Source: Photobacterium sp. JCM 19050 (lineage in GTDB: Bacteria > Pseudomonadota > Gammaproteobacteria > Enterobacterales > Vibrionaceae). From it: DNA of 62,544 bases. The translations under genes were made by a program, and so were the position numbers. The stretch lies in contig BAXG01000037.1 of the NCBI GenBank assembly GCA_001310455.1, forward strand, positions 1 through 62,544, in the 5' to 3' direction. This document shows positions 38,219 to 47,043 of the stretch, piece after piece; the first letter of the stretch is position 1, and each line of letters starts with the position of its first letter. The notes beneath the pieces were generated by a model, which was not told the DNA's origin, ran no database searches, and saw only the letters and a program-made list of their open reading frames with translations.

Positions 38219-38906
38219 TCACCCGGACACTGGCGACGACAGAGCCAGAATTGTTTGCTCTGTATCGAGAGGGGTGTAGCGCAGGTTTTGGGGGTAGTCA
38301 GGATTGGTTATTTTCAAAAGAATATTTTTATCAATGAGTTGAGTTTGCTTTATTGTTGGCTCTTCTGCACCGACTGAACCCACGATGACAAACTTACCGT
38401 GAATGATGTCCCTTTGGTCGGTATCAACAAAAATGACATCATCGACATCTAACTTGGGCAGCATCAAATCATTTTTGACCCTAAGCGCGACGGTGTTGGG
38501 CCCAGATTCAACGGGGCAAGAAAGAAATTCCTGGTTATTGGGGTCAAATGTCTTCGCGTAAGTTGCCAACTCCGTCACCTGCGCCCAGTCCAAAATAGGG
38601 CAACGCCGAGCGGTGTGGTTTGGAACCGTTATTTCTAAATCCTGTAACGCGGTAATGTGCTCTTGCTCTACTGGGCCGATACCGTTTACAAGCCATTCAG
38701 CTGCAATTTAGAACCTTAACAAGTGCAATCAAAACCTTATCTTTCACGCTGAGCTGGATTTCAGATTCGAGGTTGCTGACCGTGACTCTTCTAAAGTTAC
38801 TGCCAGGAATCATTCTTACCACCGCTTCTGCGACTTGGTCTTGCGTCAGTCCAAGGCTCTCTCTTCTGTGTTTTAGTCTTGACCCGAGAGTATTCATATT
38901 CTGCAA
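38219..38906 (-). CDS. CI-type prophage repressor with altered S24 active site (two apparent base losses)
   Basis: About 229 residues after two bases are restored near 38697-38702. The N-terminal helix-turn-helix (LGSRLKHRRESLGLTQDQVA, then RVTVSNLE) leads through AAEWLVNGIG and a linker to a C-terminal S24/LexA-like domain (VALRVKNDLMLPKLDVDDVI). The catalytic serine expected in the GDSM-like turn is replaced by leucine (NDLM, codon TTG). The lysine-side strand (PTIKQTQ) is still present. Autocleavage should therefore fail, and induction may depend on the antirepressor. It is divergent from cro and flanked by matching operators. Confidence 0.8.
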
Positions 38907-38928
38907 CTTTCAACGTGTTATCAGAGAT

Positions 38929-38942
38929 GAAGATATTCTTAC
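38929..38942. promoter_or_regulatory. degenerate right operator (GAAGATATTCTTAC)
   Basis: It matches the OL2 palindrome at 10 of 14 positions and lies 23 bp from the cI start codon, where it could control the cI promoter. Weak on its own. Confidence 0.35.
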
Positions 38943-38975
38943 ATGCTTTCACATCTTTTTTTCTACTCTCTGGGA

Positions 38976-39010
38976 TTGATTAATGGGTAGGGTATTCTAC
39001 TATTAATCAA
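38976..39010. promoter_or_regulatory. pR/OR region: operator GTAGGGTATTCTAC inside a 35-bp palindrome
   Basis: The operator 38987-39000 has the GTAGN6CTAC form of the left operators. It is framed by a perfect 9-bp inverted repeat TTGATTAAT (38976-38984) and ATTAATCAA (39002-39010). TTGATT can serve as the -35 and TACTAT (38998-39003, 16-bp spacer) as the -10 of pR, with the operator between them. Confidence 0.65.
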
Positions 39011-39024
39011 GGGAGGGTAGGATT

Positions 39025-39291
39025 ATGAACACAATCTACACTGTTTTGATTCATCATTTTGGCTCGGAAGCGGCAATCGCCAGGGCATTTGGTTTAAAAC
39101 GGGTTTCCCATTTCAAACAGCATGTTCCAGAGCGTATTGCACTCCTTTGCCACCTGTCACCACACATTCCCTACACCTATGACCCTACGCATTTCAGCAG
39201 AGATGCGAAGGGGCTACACCTTGTGTTGACCAAACCAACGACCAACGAGGTAAACGACCATGACCAAACCTTATATTCAACAGCGGCTTAA
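39025..39291 (+). CDS. Cro-like regulator
   Basis: An 88-residue protein whose N-terminal ~60 residues form a Cro/YdaS-type helix-turn-helix (VLIHHFGSEAAIARAFGL, KRVSHFKQHVPERIALLCHL). It is the first gene after pR, divergent from cI, preceded by GGAGGGTAGG. It should repress cI and early promoters in lytic growth. The last ~10 residues overlap the next gene by 32 bp. Confidence 0.78.
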   Translation: MNTIYTVLIHHFGSEAAIARAFGLKRVSHFKQHVPERIALLCHLSPHIPYTYDPTHFSRDAKGLHLVLTKPTTNEVNDHDQTLYSTAA

Positions 39292-39670
39292 GCGCCTGGA
39301 AGAAAACCGCCAGATAGGCAAACCGGGCTTGTCGATCCATGAAGTGCGTATCGCCCAGGTGAAGGTGCGCTTCACGGACTTTGAAAGTGATTTTTTGTCA
39401 CTGATGGCTGACAAGCTCTGTGTCCCCAAGGCGGTGCTATCCAATGTGCTGATTTTGGACGCGGTGATTGACATGCTGGCATCTGACGACCAGTTCCGCA
39501 CTGACGTGATGCAATCATGGTCAGCGCTGGAACACCCCTCGCTCGATTTTTTCCATGAAATCGCCAGCCGGGCACGTGGTACCCGCCAGGCCATTGAGGG
39601 GACACGTCGTCCTGTGACCTATCCAGGCAAGGCGGCACACCACGCGCTTCACCTTGGCAGGGAGGATTAA
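39260..39670 (+). CDS. early phage protein, unknown function
   Basis: A 136-residue protein (IQQRLKRLEENRQIGKPGLS, VRFTDFESDFLSLMADKLCV) with no family I recognise. A short helical, possibly RHH-like segment (FTDFESDFLSLMADKL...KAVLSNVLILDAV) suggests DNA or protein binding. The ATG follows GAGGTAAACGACC, a leader also present in the pL transcript and, as GAGGTAACGACC, before xis. Confidence 0.6.
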   Translation: MTKPYIQQRLKRLEENRQIGKPGLSIHEVRIAQVKVRFTDFESDFLSLMADKLCVPKAVLSNVLILDAVIDMLASDDQFRTDVMQSWSALEHPSLDFFHEIASRARGTRQAIEGTRRPVTYPGKAAHHALHLGRED

Positions 39671-39672
39671 CC

Positions 39673-39891
39673 ATGCGCGCGCGATTTTTCGCGTATCTGC
39701 GGGGTGAACACCCCGCGGATGACGACGCCCTCGAGGCGGAATTTGTGGAGCTGGCAATCAAGAAGCTGGCAGAACGACGGGGTCTTAGGCCTGATCAGGT
39801 GCGCTTGTCGCTGTTGAAAAAAAGCCTGCCTGAAATCGCCAGGACAGGGGCGGGGACGCCAATGCAGGACGACACACAAGGGATGCATTGA
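39673..39891 (+). CDS. small early phage protein, unknown function
   Basis: A 72-residue protein (FFAYLRGEHPADDDALEAEF, KLAERRGLRPDQVRLSLLKK), 2 bp after the previous gene and 1 bp before the replication gene. It is acidic in the middle and basic at the end. No family recognised. Tight spacing supports translation. Confidence 0.55.
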   Translation: MRARFFAYLRGEHPADDDALEAEFVELAIKKLAERRGLRPDQVRLSLLKKSLPEIARTGAGTPMQDDTQGMH

Positions 39892-39892
39892 T

Positions 39893-40653
39893 ATGAGTAT
39901 CGTAAAGGTCCACCTAACGCACAATTATTCGACGTTCAGTAACGAGATTTTTGCCGACGGCCACCTGTCGTTCCAGGCCATGGGAATGCTGGCGTACTTG
40001 CTGTCCAAACCGGCTAACTGGTCAATCAATATCGAGCATCTCGCAAACGTCACGCAAGGGACAGCCAAAAAGACCGGAAAAGAGGGGGTTTACAACATCC
40101 TCAAAGAGCTCAAAGCCGCCGGTTATGTTCGTACGCAAAAACTCGCCTCAGGCAAGATTCTGTACACCGTTTTAACAGTCTTGATAGCGATAAGCCTGAT
40201 GAGGCAAACCCCGATAAGGTAGCCCCTATTTCGGTTACACCTGATAAGGCTCACCCTAATCAGGCTGAACCGACACTAATAAATACTGATCTCTTAATAA
40301 ATACTGATCTTAAACAAAACGATCTCGAGCAAGCTCGTCCTGTCATGCCAAAGCCCGCTCTTGATGAATCGAGAATCGTGGCAATCTGGAACGCCTTAGG
40401 GTGTGCGAAGCACAAAGGGCTGACCAAGAACGCCAGAAAAGCGATAGAGAAAACCTACCGCGAATACCGCAAGGGAAACCAAACCCCCAAAGAGCTTACG
40501 GAGTGGGTCGCCACCTACCTCAAACATGGCTTTGCCCGTTGGATGACCGACCACCACAGAGACAAAGGCGACGGCAAGTGGTGTGCAGACCTTGAGTTTG
40601 CGATGCGCTTTTCGACCTACGACAAGGTCAGGAACACGGAGCTGGCAGCATGA
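39893..40653 (+). CDS. phage replication initiator (O-like), contains the probable origin (one apparent frameshift)
   Basis: About 253 residues after one T is restored in the run at 40170-40173. The N-terminal winged-helix region (NEIFADGHLSFQAMGMLAYL, SINIEHLANV, GVYNILKELKAAGYV) is typical of phage replication O-like/helix-turn-helix 36 proteins. The middle is made of proline-headed pentapeptides (PDEAN, PDKVA, PISVT, PDKAH, PNQAE) encoded by 15-bp iterons, followed by LINTDL twice. The C-terminal domain (ALDESRIVAIWNALGCAKHK) probably contacts the helicase. Its stop overlaps the helicase ATG. Confidence 0.78.
40195..40266. repeat. five 15-bp iterons, probable prophage replication origin
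   Basis: Units start at 40195, 40210, 40225, 40240 and 40255. Each carries a CCTnATnAGG-like dyad core (CCTGATGAGG, CCCGATAAGG, CCTATTTCGG, CCTGATAAGG, CCTAATCAGG), and the third is the most diverged. They lie inside the initiator gene, as the lambda origin does inside O. Confidence 0.6.
40277..40310. repeat. AT-rich perfect 16-bp direct repeat next to the iterons
   Basis: TAATAAATACTGATCT occurs at 40277-40292 and 40295-40310, an 18-bp period coding LINTDL twice. Its position right after the iterons suits a DNA-unwinding element. Confidence 0.6.
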
Positions 40654-42024
40654 AACCCGACACGCTGCTTGCCGAGCAGTCCGTCATTGGCGCGTTGCTG
40701 CACATCGGCGACATGGACCAGGAGGGCGCAGCCAAACTGCTTGGCTATCTGCGAGAAACTGCGTTCCAGTTCCGGGCGCACAGCCTGTGCTGGCGGGCAA
40801 TCCGCAAGATGGCCGCCAAGGGCCAGTATGTGGATCTGGTGACTTTGGATGCGGTGCTGACCCGAAGCGGGGATATCGAAGCCGTGGGCGGCTTTGGCTA
40901 CCTGGCCGAAGTGGCCAATACCACCCCGAGCGCTGCCAACGCGATGGCCTATGCCGACATTGTCCGCCAGGGCGCTATCCACCGCACCGTGAACAGCAAG
41001 CTGCATAACGCCATTGCCCTGCTGAACGATCCGGACGGCGGCACCGTGTACGAGAAAATCGGGCTGATTGAGTCTGAGCTGAATGCGCTAACCGACCGGG
41101 CTAACCGAGGACGTGAATCAGGCCTGGTGCATGTCAGTGACATTGCGGCGACGTGGACGGACGATCTGGAAGAGCGCTTTGCCCACCCCAACGCCGTGCG
41201 CGGGTACACCACCGGGATTGCCGAGCTTGACCGGCTCCTGGCCCCGCGGCATATCAAACCGGGCTCCCTGGTGGTGCTTGGTGCCCGGCCCAAGCTGGGC
41301 AAATCGGCCCTGATGGGCATGCTCGTCAAACATTTTGCCCTGGAGCACCAGGTGGTGACGGCGGTATTTAGCTGGAGATGCCCGCCGACCAACTGCTGGA
41401 GCGTATGCTGGCCGAGCGCGCCCGGGTCAACCCGTCGATTTTTTACTCCGGTGCTGAGGCTGACACCGATTTTGCCCGGGTGACCGCCGCCATGCGCGAG
41501 TACATCGACAGCCACACCTACATTGATGACACCCCGGGCATTGGGCTTGCCCATGTCCTCCGGGAGTGCCGCAAGCTGGGGAAACAAACGCCCCTGGGGC
41601 TGGTCTGCGTGGACTACCTGACGCTGATGACCGCCCAAAAGGCCGAACGCAATGACCTGGCCTACGGCGAGATCACCAAGCGCTCAAAACCCTGGCCAAG
41701 GAGCTCGATTGCGTGGTGCTCCTTCTGACCCAGCTCAACCGCTCGCTGGAATCGCGCGCCAACAAGCGCCCTTTGCCGAGTGACAGCCGGGATACCGGCC
41801 AGATTGAGCAAGATTGCGACCTGTGGATGGGCCTGTACCGCGAGTCAGCTTACGACCCGGATTCCCCGCTGGGCGGCCTGACCGAGGTGATTGTGCGCCT
41901 GAACCGCCATGGCCTCACCGGCACGGCGTACCTGACGCTGCTCAACGGCTACTTTGAACCGGCCTCCCCGCAGGACATGGCAAAGCTTGAGGCGCACAGG
42001 AAGGAGGCTGCAGATGCTTATTAA
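40650..42024 (+). CDS. DnaB-type replicative helicase (two apparent frameshifts)
   Basis: About 458 residues joined from three frames. The N-terminal domain ([39 protein letters not shown]) and the RecA-like core match DnaB. The core holds Walker [25 protein letters not shown], Walker [11 protein letters not shown] and [18 protein letters not shown]. Breaks are near 41375 and 41690. It should be loaded at the origin by the initiator encoded just upstream. Start by ATGA overlap with the initiator stop. Confidence 0.87.
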
Positions 42025-42390
42025 CTCGCCGCGGGCACACATCGCCCGCCAATTCAAAATCACCGGGCTCGAAGTGCTGGTGATGTTTATCGGGCGCTAC
42101 TACAACCCCGACCTTATCACCGCCAACACCCGCCGGGAGCACATCCGCGTCGGCATCATGGGCACGGCGGACCTTTTTCACACCAAACGCCGCTACGTGC
42201 AGGCTGGCTCGACGAAGACGGCCTGCCGCCGGACAGGGTGGACCAGGCGATGGAGATCATCCGTACCCACCGCTTCCCCCTTGCCCGCCACCAACTGGTG
42301 CCGACCCGGGCGATGATTGAGCGCGAGCTGGCACGCTGCCGTGAAAAGTGGCTGTTTGACGGACTGTGCTTTCGGGAGGAAACCGCATGA
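42014..42390 (+). CDS. phage protein, unknown function (one apparent frameshift)
   Basis: About 125 residues after one G is restored near 42202. The first part ([39 protein letters not shown]) leads to a helical end ([37 protein letters not shown]). No family recognised. It overlaps the helicase end and ends in an ATGA with the next gene. Confidence 0.5.
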
Positions 42391-42763
42391 GGCATTCAAC
42401 ACAGCGCGAAAGGGTGGTGATCAATCACCGCTCCATGACTTGAAGCAGGGCGCGCAATGGAAAGGCATCAACTTTGCCAGCCAGTTCGGGCGGGTAGTGT
42501 GCGTGGCAACCGGGGCAGAGTGGTACACGCTTCGCGAGCTTGAAGCGCGCATTGCGAACCGGTTTCCGGCGCACTGGGACACCCAGGCCGCCATCAGTGC
42601 CCGGCTCAGGGAAGTGAGCCCGGTACGCCATGGCCTGGTCAAGCAGCGCATCGTAGCGCGCGAGAACGGCAAACCGGTCCACCGTTACCGCCTGGTGCCA
42701 GCCGTCAGCCTGAATGAGCTGGCTAAGCGCATCGGACGAGGGAAGGAGCAGGCACATGGCTGA
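42387..42763 (+). CDS. phage protein, possible winged-helix (one apparent frameshift)
   Basis: About 125 residues if one base is restored near 42435. The C-terminal part (TLRELEARIANRFPAHWDTQ, AAISARLREVSPVRHGLVKQ, HRYRLVPAVSLNELAKRIG) reads like a winged-helix DNA-binding fold. The start at 42387 (ATGA with the previous gene) is chosen over the upstream ATG at 42317, which lies in another gene. Confidence 0.5.
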
Positions 42764-43236
42764 CAACATTTACGCGTTGCGCGCGAGCGGAGCCGGACGC
42801 AAAAAACGGCCACACCCGACTAGCGACAGGGCGGCGTGAGCCCGAAGCCCGGGAATGTGAGGCTTTGGTCGCATGGGCCAGGGTCACCCGCATCCAGGGG
42901 ATCTGGGTGGGGGAATACCTTACCCATGTGCCAAACGAAGGCAAGCGGGGCAAAAAAGCCCGGGCGGACTTTCATCGCCTGGGGGGGCAGCCCGGCTACC
43001 CGGATTACCTCCTGGATATCGCCCGTTGCGGCTACCATGGGCTGCGTATCGAAGCCAAAGCGCCCAAAGGGTGCCCCAGCAAAATCACTGACAACCAGCG
43101 CCGGTGGGCGTTGCGTCTGACCGGCCAGGGCTACCTGTTTGCGTATTGCTACAGCGCCGAGGAGATGATCCAGCTTATTACCGACTACCTCAATGGACGC
43201 ATTGACGGGCCGGACTCAGGCGGGGAGGCGGCATGA
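42756..43236 (+). CDS. VRR-NUC domain nuclease (two apparent base losses near A-run)
   Basis: About 160 residues. The nuclease core is TRIQGIWVGEYLTHVPNEGK, then GQPGYPDYLLDIARCGYHGL and RIEAKAPKG, giving the PD-(D/E)xK residues Asp, Glu and Lys, and DNQRRWALRLTGQGYLFAYC. The N-terminal 27 residues (MADNIYALRASGAGRKK) are in another frame, joined across the A6 run near 42800. VRR-NUC proteins are usually structure-specific nucleases in phage early regions. Stop overlaps the next ATG. Confidence 0.72.
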
Positions 43237-44033
43237 GCCGGTGCCTGGAGCTGTTTATCCGTATGCACCTGGCAAAAACGCCTACCGATGAACGGGGCCG
43301 CCAGGTGCTGACCGGGGATGTCATCGTCGCAGTCCTGGGGACGTTGCAGCGTGACCACCGGATCGGCTGTGACCTTATCATGGCGAAATGGCTCGACGAC
43401 ACCGAGGCACTCTGGCGGGTTGAGGGCTACCTGGATGACTGGCTCGCATCTAAGAAGGGATACCGGCGGCCAGAGCTTTGCCGGCACATCGTGCGCCTTG
43501 CCGCTCAGGTGTTTTACGGCAAGCCCACGGCTGCGCAGACCCGGCATTTGACTGCCCTTTGGCGCAGGCACAGTGAACAGGGCCGTCGCAGTAAACGGCT
43601 GATACGGCGCTGGCAAACCAAGGTGGCGATGCTGGCTCGTGGGTTTGCCCTGGATGAGAGCGAATTTCGCAGCAAACAGGATGACAGGGAGATTGCGCGC
43701 CTTCATGCCTTGATTGCGGGCGAGCGGGAACGCATAGCGACATACGCCAGGGAGCAGGCTGCCAGAACCTGTGTCTGCCCCAGGTGCTGCGGGACAGGGC
43801 GGGTGAACGCGGTTCATACCTGTGAGGCCTGCAATGGGTCTGGGGAGTTTGTGCCAACTGCTGACAACGTGCGTCAGCACCTTCGCCATCTGGGTATTGC
43901 ACGGGTGTCTGACAGGCTTTGGCACTCAGAGCTCAAACCAGTATTTGACGACGCACTTCACTGGCTGCATGCCGAGCACGGGGAAGCGGTGAAGGCGTTG
44001 GACAGGAGGCTGGAGCGGGAAAGTGCGGCGTGA
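43233..44033 (+). CDS. Q-like late antitermination protein
   Basis: A 266-residue protein ending the early operon. Its C-terminal third has the Q-type zinc pattern CPRCCGTGRV...CEACNGSGEF (about residues 183-209), followed by RQHLRHLGIARVSDRLWHSE and a helical end, as in lambdoid Q. The N-terminal part (GDVIVAVLGTLQRDHRIGCD) is longer than in lambda Q. Two matching promoter-terminator modules upstream of the late genes are its likely targets. The DnaJ-like zinc pattern alone would not prove this. Position supports it. Confidence 0.65.
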   Translation: MSRCLELFIRMHLAKTPTDERGRQVLTGDVIVAVLGTLQRDHRIGCDLIMAKWLDDTEALWRVEGYLDDWLASKKGYRRPELCRHIVRLAAQVFYGKPTAAQTRHLTALWRRHSEQGRRSKRLIRRWQTKVAMLARGFALDESEFRSKQDDREIARLHALIAGERERIATYAREQAARTCVCPRCCGTGRVNAVHTCEACNGSGEFVPTADNVRQHLRHLGIARVSDRLWHSELKPVFDDALHWLHAEHGEAVKALDRRLERESAA

Positions 44034-44188
44034 ATGCGCCATAGAGCTGTACCGGGGGACTGAGCCAACAGGACAAAAAAAGCACTGTGTTCTTTCTAAT
44101 ACTACATATGTGAGAACTTAAATAATCCTTCCTAATATCCTGCTCAAATTTTGGATTTATTCCCAATTTCTGATAATGCGCATTGTTA

Positions 44189-44215
44189 AATTTGCAAGAG
44201 ATTTTTTTGCAAATT
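44189..44215. promoter_or_regulatory. inverted repeat upstream of the transporter gene
   Basis: AATTTGCAA (44189-44197) and TTGCAAATT (44207-44215), perfect over 9 bp with a 9-bp spacer, about 145 bp before the transporter ATG. It contains the T-N11-A form typical of LysR-type sites, so the convergent LysR gene may act here. The surrounding 44034-44358 holds no gene. Confidence 0.4.
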
Positions 44216-44358
44216 GTCTGGAAATCTATTCGATGGATGTGTTTTTACGGGTTGTTAACATCATTACGCGTTGATACGAACTTGGCTCCTTGCAAACACA
44301 GTGGCCAAACAAGAGGTCGAAATTGAACGGTTGGGCTCTTGTGCTTAGAGAGAAAAGG

Positions 44359-45224
44359 ATGATTACAGAGTCACACAATGAGAGTAAGGCGCTCGTCCTG
44401 ATTTTCCTGGCGGTACTTTCGGGTACCGCCATGGATGCTGTGGTCAAGGAAGTGGGACTGGCGATAGGGACCTGGCAATTGTTGGTCATGCGTTGGTTGT
44501 TTGCAGTCATTATTTTGCTGCCTTGGATGGTTTCAGGCAAAAACCAGGTTGCTAATGTCAAAAACAAAAACATCTATCTCATCCGTGCCCTACTTAATTG
44601 CGTCGGCTCTTTTGCGCTGTTTTATGCCTTGGCAAATCTCCCTTTGGCTGTCGTTGTCACCATCATGTTCGCTGAGCCGCTGTTTGTGATCCCGTTTGCA
44701 GCTTTACTGTTGGGTGAAAGGTTGAACCTGAAAATCATTTTCGCGAGCCTTATCGGTTTTGGTGGCGTGTTTTATATCAACACCCCGGAAAGGGGCAGTT
44801 ATACCTGGAAACCTTGTCACCTGTCGTGGCGGCAACCGCTTTTGCGCTGATGCATGTGTTAACCAAAAAGATGGGGGCCAAGGAGAGTGTGTTTGCACTG
44901 ATGTTCTGGCTGGCGGTATCAACCTTGGCGATTTCTGCGCCGTTCGCGCTGGCCGAATGGACACCGATGGAGATAAACACTCTGGCTCTGACCGCCCTGA
45001 TTGCTGGCCTGGGGTCAATATACAGTTACCTGATGATAGTGGGGTTTCGGATGGGCGTGGTCTCGCGCGCGATGCAGCTTACCTACTTGTCAGTGCCGTT
45101 GGCGTTTGTGTTTGGCTGGTTGTTTTTCGATGAAGCCCCCACCCAGCGTATGATTTATGGCAGTGTTTTTATTCTGCTGTCCACTGCCCTCGTGAGTACC
45201 AACGAAAAGACGGTGGCCAGTTAG
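44359..45224 (+). CDS. EamA/DMT-family transporter, prophage cargo (one apparent frameshift)
   Basis: About 288 residues after one T is restored near 44801. It has the ten-helix drug/metabolite transporter pattern in two EamA repeats: first repeat GTAMDAVVKEVGLAIGTWQL, LRALLNCVGSFALFYAL and FAEPLFVIPFAALLLGERL; second repeat ALMHVLTKKMGAKESVFAL and AMQLTYLSVPLAFVFGWLFF. The substrate is unknown, probably a small metabolite. ATG 44359 follows GAGAAAAGG. It is a non-phage-like gene inside the prophage, between Q and the late promoter, tail-to-tail with a LysR gene. Confidence 0.8.
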
Positions 45225-45232
45225 GGCGGACG

Positions 45233-46162
45233 TTAGGTCTTTCGCCACTGGGCATGGCGCAGCGACGCAATAAGTTGCTGGGTTTTGTCATCCAGGCAGC
45301 AGTGGTGTGCCAGCCACTGTTGGAATTGTGTAAAGGTGGCGCTTTGGCGCATCATTTCTGGGCACGTCAGCTTGTAGCCAAACCCGGTTTCTACCACAAC
45401 CCGGTCTACGATAACCAGCTTCCCCGCCGCCAGTTCCTCTTGGATATAAAGGGGATCTACAACAGTGACTCCCCCGAAATTTTGCACAATGGACAAGGCC
45501 GAGTTCATGGAATCTGCAATCATGAAATTGGCACTGTCGAGAATGGCTGTACTCAAATGGGAAAGCGTGAAGTATCGGTGCCAGTCTGATTTCGAGGGGG
45601 AGGGGCTCACCAGGAGCACATTTCTGAGCTGCTCTGGGATATCTCCAGCCAAGTTCAAATGTTTCTCGGCGTAGGCAGGGTTGGCAACGGTGACCAGTAA
45701 TTCGCGGTAAAAGTGGTGGTCCGAGGTGTTATCGGAGAAGACAATGGCCATGTCGAAGTCTTCCAACATGAAATCGACGGAATGTTTCCAGGCTATGTGG
45801 ATGTTGAGATCTGCGAAGATAGCGCTGTCTCCAACTTTAGGAAGCAGCCATTTCAGTCCCAGTGTGATAGGAACCTTGACGTTATAAGACGGTTTTTCCC
45901 GGATGGACGAACAGGCGGTGTTTAAGATCTCGAATGCAGTGCCGATTTGGCTGGTGAGCTCTTTGCCAACTTCAGTCAACTCAAGCTTGTTACCCGAACC
46001 CAGTACCAAACGTTGATTGAAGTAATTCTCGAGAGACCGGATGTGCTTGGACACTCCGGTGTAATCAATACACATCTCATCTGCCGCCTTTGCGTAACTT
46101 TTCAGCCGGGCGACGGCTTCCAGGACTTCAAGGGATTTATACGAGGGTTTGTTCTTATACAC
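45233..46162 (-). CDS. LysR-family transcriptional regulator, prophage cargo
   Basis: A 309-residue LysR protein. The N-terminal winged helix (LEVLEAVARLKSYAKAADEM, HIRSLENYFNQRLVLGSGNK) and the C-terminal effector domain of the GcvA-like group (VPITLGLKWLLPKVGDSAIF, WHRYFTLSHLS) are intact, with no frameshift. It is convergent with the transporter gene, with 8 bp between stops. It probably senses a metabolite and controls the transporter, but this pairing is inferred from adjacency. Confidence 0.85.
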   Translation of the reverse strand: MYKNKPSYKSLEVLEAVARLKSYAKAADEMCIDYTGVSKHIRSLENYFNQRLVLGSGNKLELTEVGKELTSQIGTAFEILNTACSSIREKPSYNVKVPITLGLKWLLPKVGDSAIFADLNIHIAWKHSVDFMLEDFDMAIVFSDNTSDHHFYRELLVTVANPAYAEKHLNLAGDIPEQLRNVLLVSPSPSKSDWHRYFTLSHLSTAILDSANFMIADSMNSALSIVQNFGGVTVVDPLYIQEELAAGKLVIVDRVVVETGFGYKLTCPEMMRQSATFTQFQQWLAHHCCLDDKTQQLIASLRHAQWRKT

Positions 46163-46651
46163 GGTGCGACTCCCTGTCTCTCATGACTATTTATATCTAC
46201 ATCAATTAGCCCAAATAGTAATACGATACCTCAGTGCAAGTACATGTTATCGGGCTGTCTGACCGCAGTAAGTATCAAAGTTACCTGACATCTATAGGCT
46301 TGTCTTTGCGAACGGGATCCGTACCAAAGCTTTCTGGGAAGCGCCAAGGGCCGGACGGACTTGGCAGGCTAAGCTCAGCCGGTATTTGACGGGCTGATTG
46401 CGCGATGATTAGAAATATTTTGTGCGAATGTTGAGTGAGAATAGTAAGCAGAGGAAATAATCATAATACAAGTAGACGTGTCTGGTACCCAGTAAAAATC
46501 ATTAAAAAATATACTGGCTGCGAATTAAGTATTAATTAGAGGCGGGTTTTGTGATCTAGGTATATAAGTTTATACTTAAGTATATTAATTACTCGCAGAG
46601 GAAGAAAAAATAACCTATGTTTAACCCGCGCTGATACATTGGACATTAGTC
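46163..46651. other. intergenic region with no supported gene
   Basis: About 490 bp upstream of the LysR gene, mostly AT-rich towards 46.5-46.6 kb. It should contain the leftward lysR promoter. I see no terminator, repeat or open frame of note. Confidence 0.4.
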
Positions 46652-46867
46652 ATGCTTGAAGAGTATAAAAAGACGCTGGCCATTCCACTGTCGCACTCTC
46701 TGGTTATTACTACGTCTGTACACGAGAGTATTGGTGGAAACGATCTAGACGTACACTTTTGTGATGAAGTTGATGAATACGGAAATATTGTTGCCCATTA
46801 TAAAGTATGTGATACAAAACAAAGGCATCCGCCCTTTGAACGACTGATATCTTTCTCACTCATATAA
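46652..46867 (+). CDS. small protein, unknown function
   Basis: A 71-residue frame (LVITTSVHESIGGNDLDVHF, EYGNIVAHYKVCDTKQRHPP) without a signal or membrane segment. The composition is protein-like, but the ribosome site is weak and the gene stands alone between the LysR region and the first late promoter. No family recognised. Confidence 0.4.
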   Translation: MLEEYKKTLAIPLSHSLVITTSVHESIGGNDLDVHFCDEVDEYGNIVAHYKVCDTKQRHPPFERLISFSLI

Positions 46868-46957
46868 CCGAAGTGCGTTTTTTATATATTTGGTAAAAGT
46901 GAACGAGAATTTCTTTCATTGAAGACAGTCCATCCAGCCATAATTTAAATGTTGGTT

Positions 46958-46986
46958 TTGCACCTTACCGAAATATGAGGCATGAT
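46958..46986 (+). promoter_or_regulatory. late promoter module 1 (probable Q-dependent pR')
   Basis: TTGCAC (46958-46963), a 17-bp spacer and CATGAT (46981-46986), followed at once by two tandem terminators. The 55 bp 46954-47008 match 54052-54106 at 43 positions without a gap. A strong promoter with an immediate terminator is the arrangement at which lambda Q acts. Confidence 0.6.
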
Positions 46987-47001
46987 TTTCCCATTATGCG
47001 A

Positions 47002-47032
47002 AACCTCGACCTTCACGGGCCGAGGTTTTTTT
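47002..47032 (+). terminator. tandem late-leader terminator 1a
   Basis: Stem AACCTCG(a)CC/GG(c)CGAGGTT with seven T, starting about 10 bp after the predicted late start site. Confidence 0.75.
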
Positions 47033-47043
47033 GTGTCTACACT

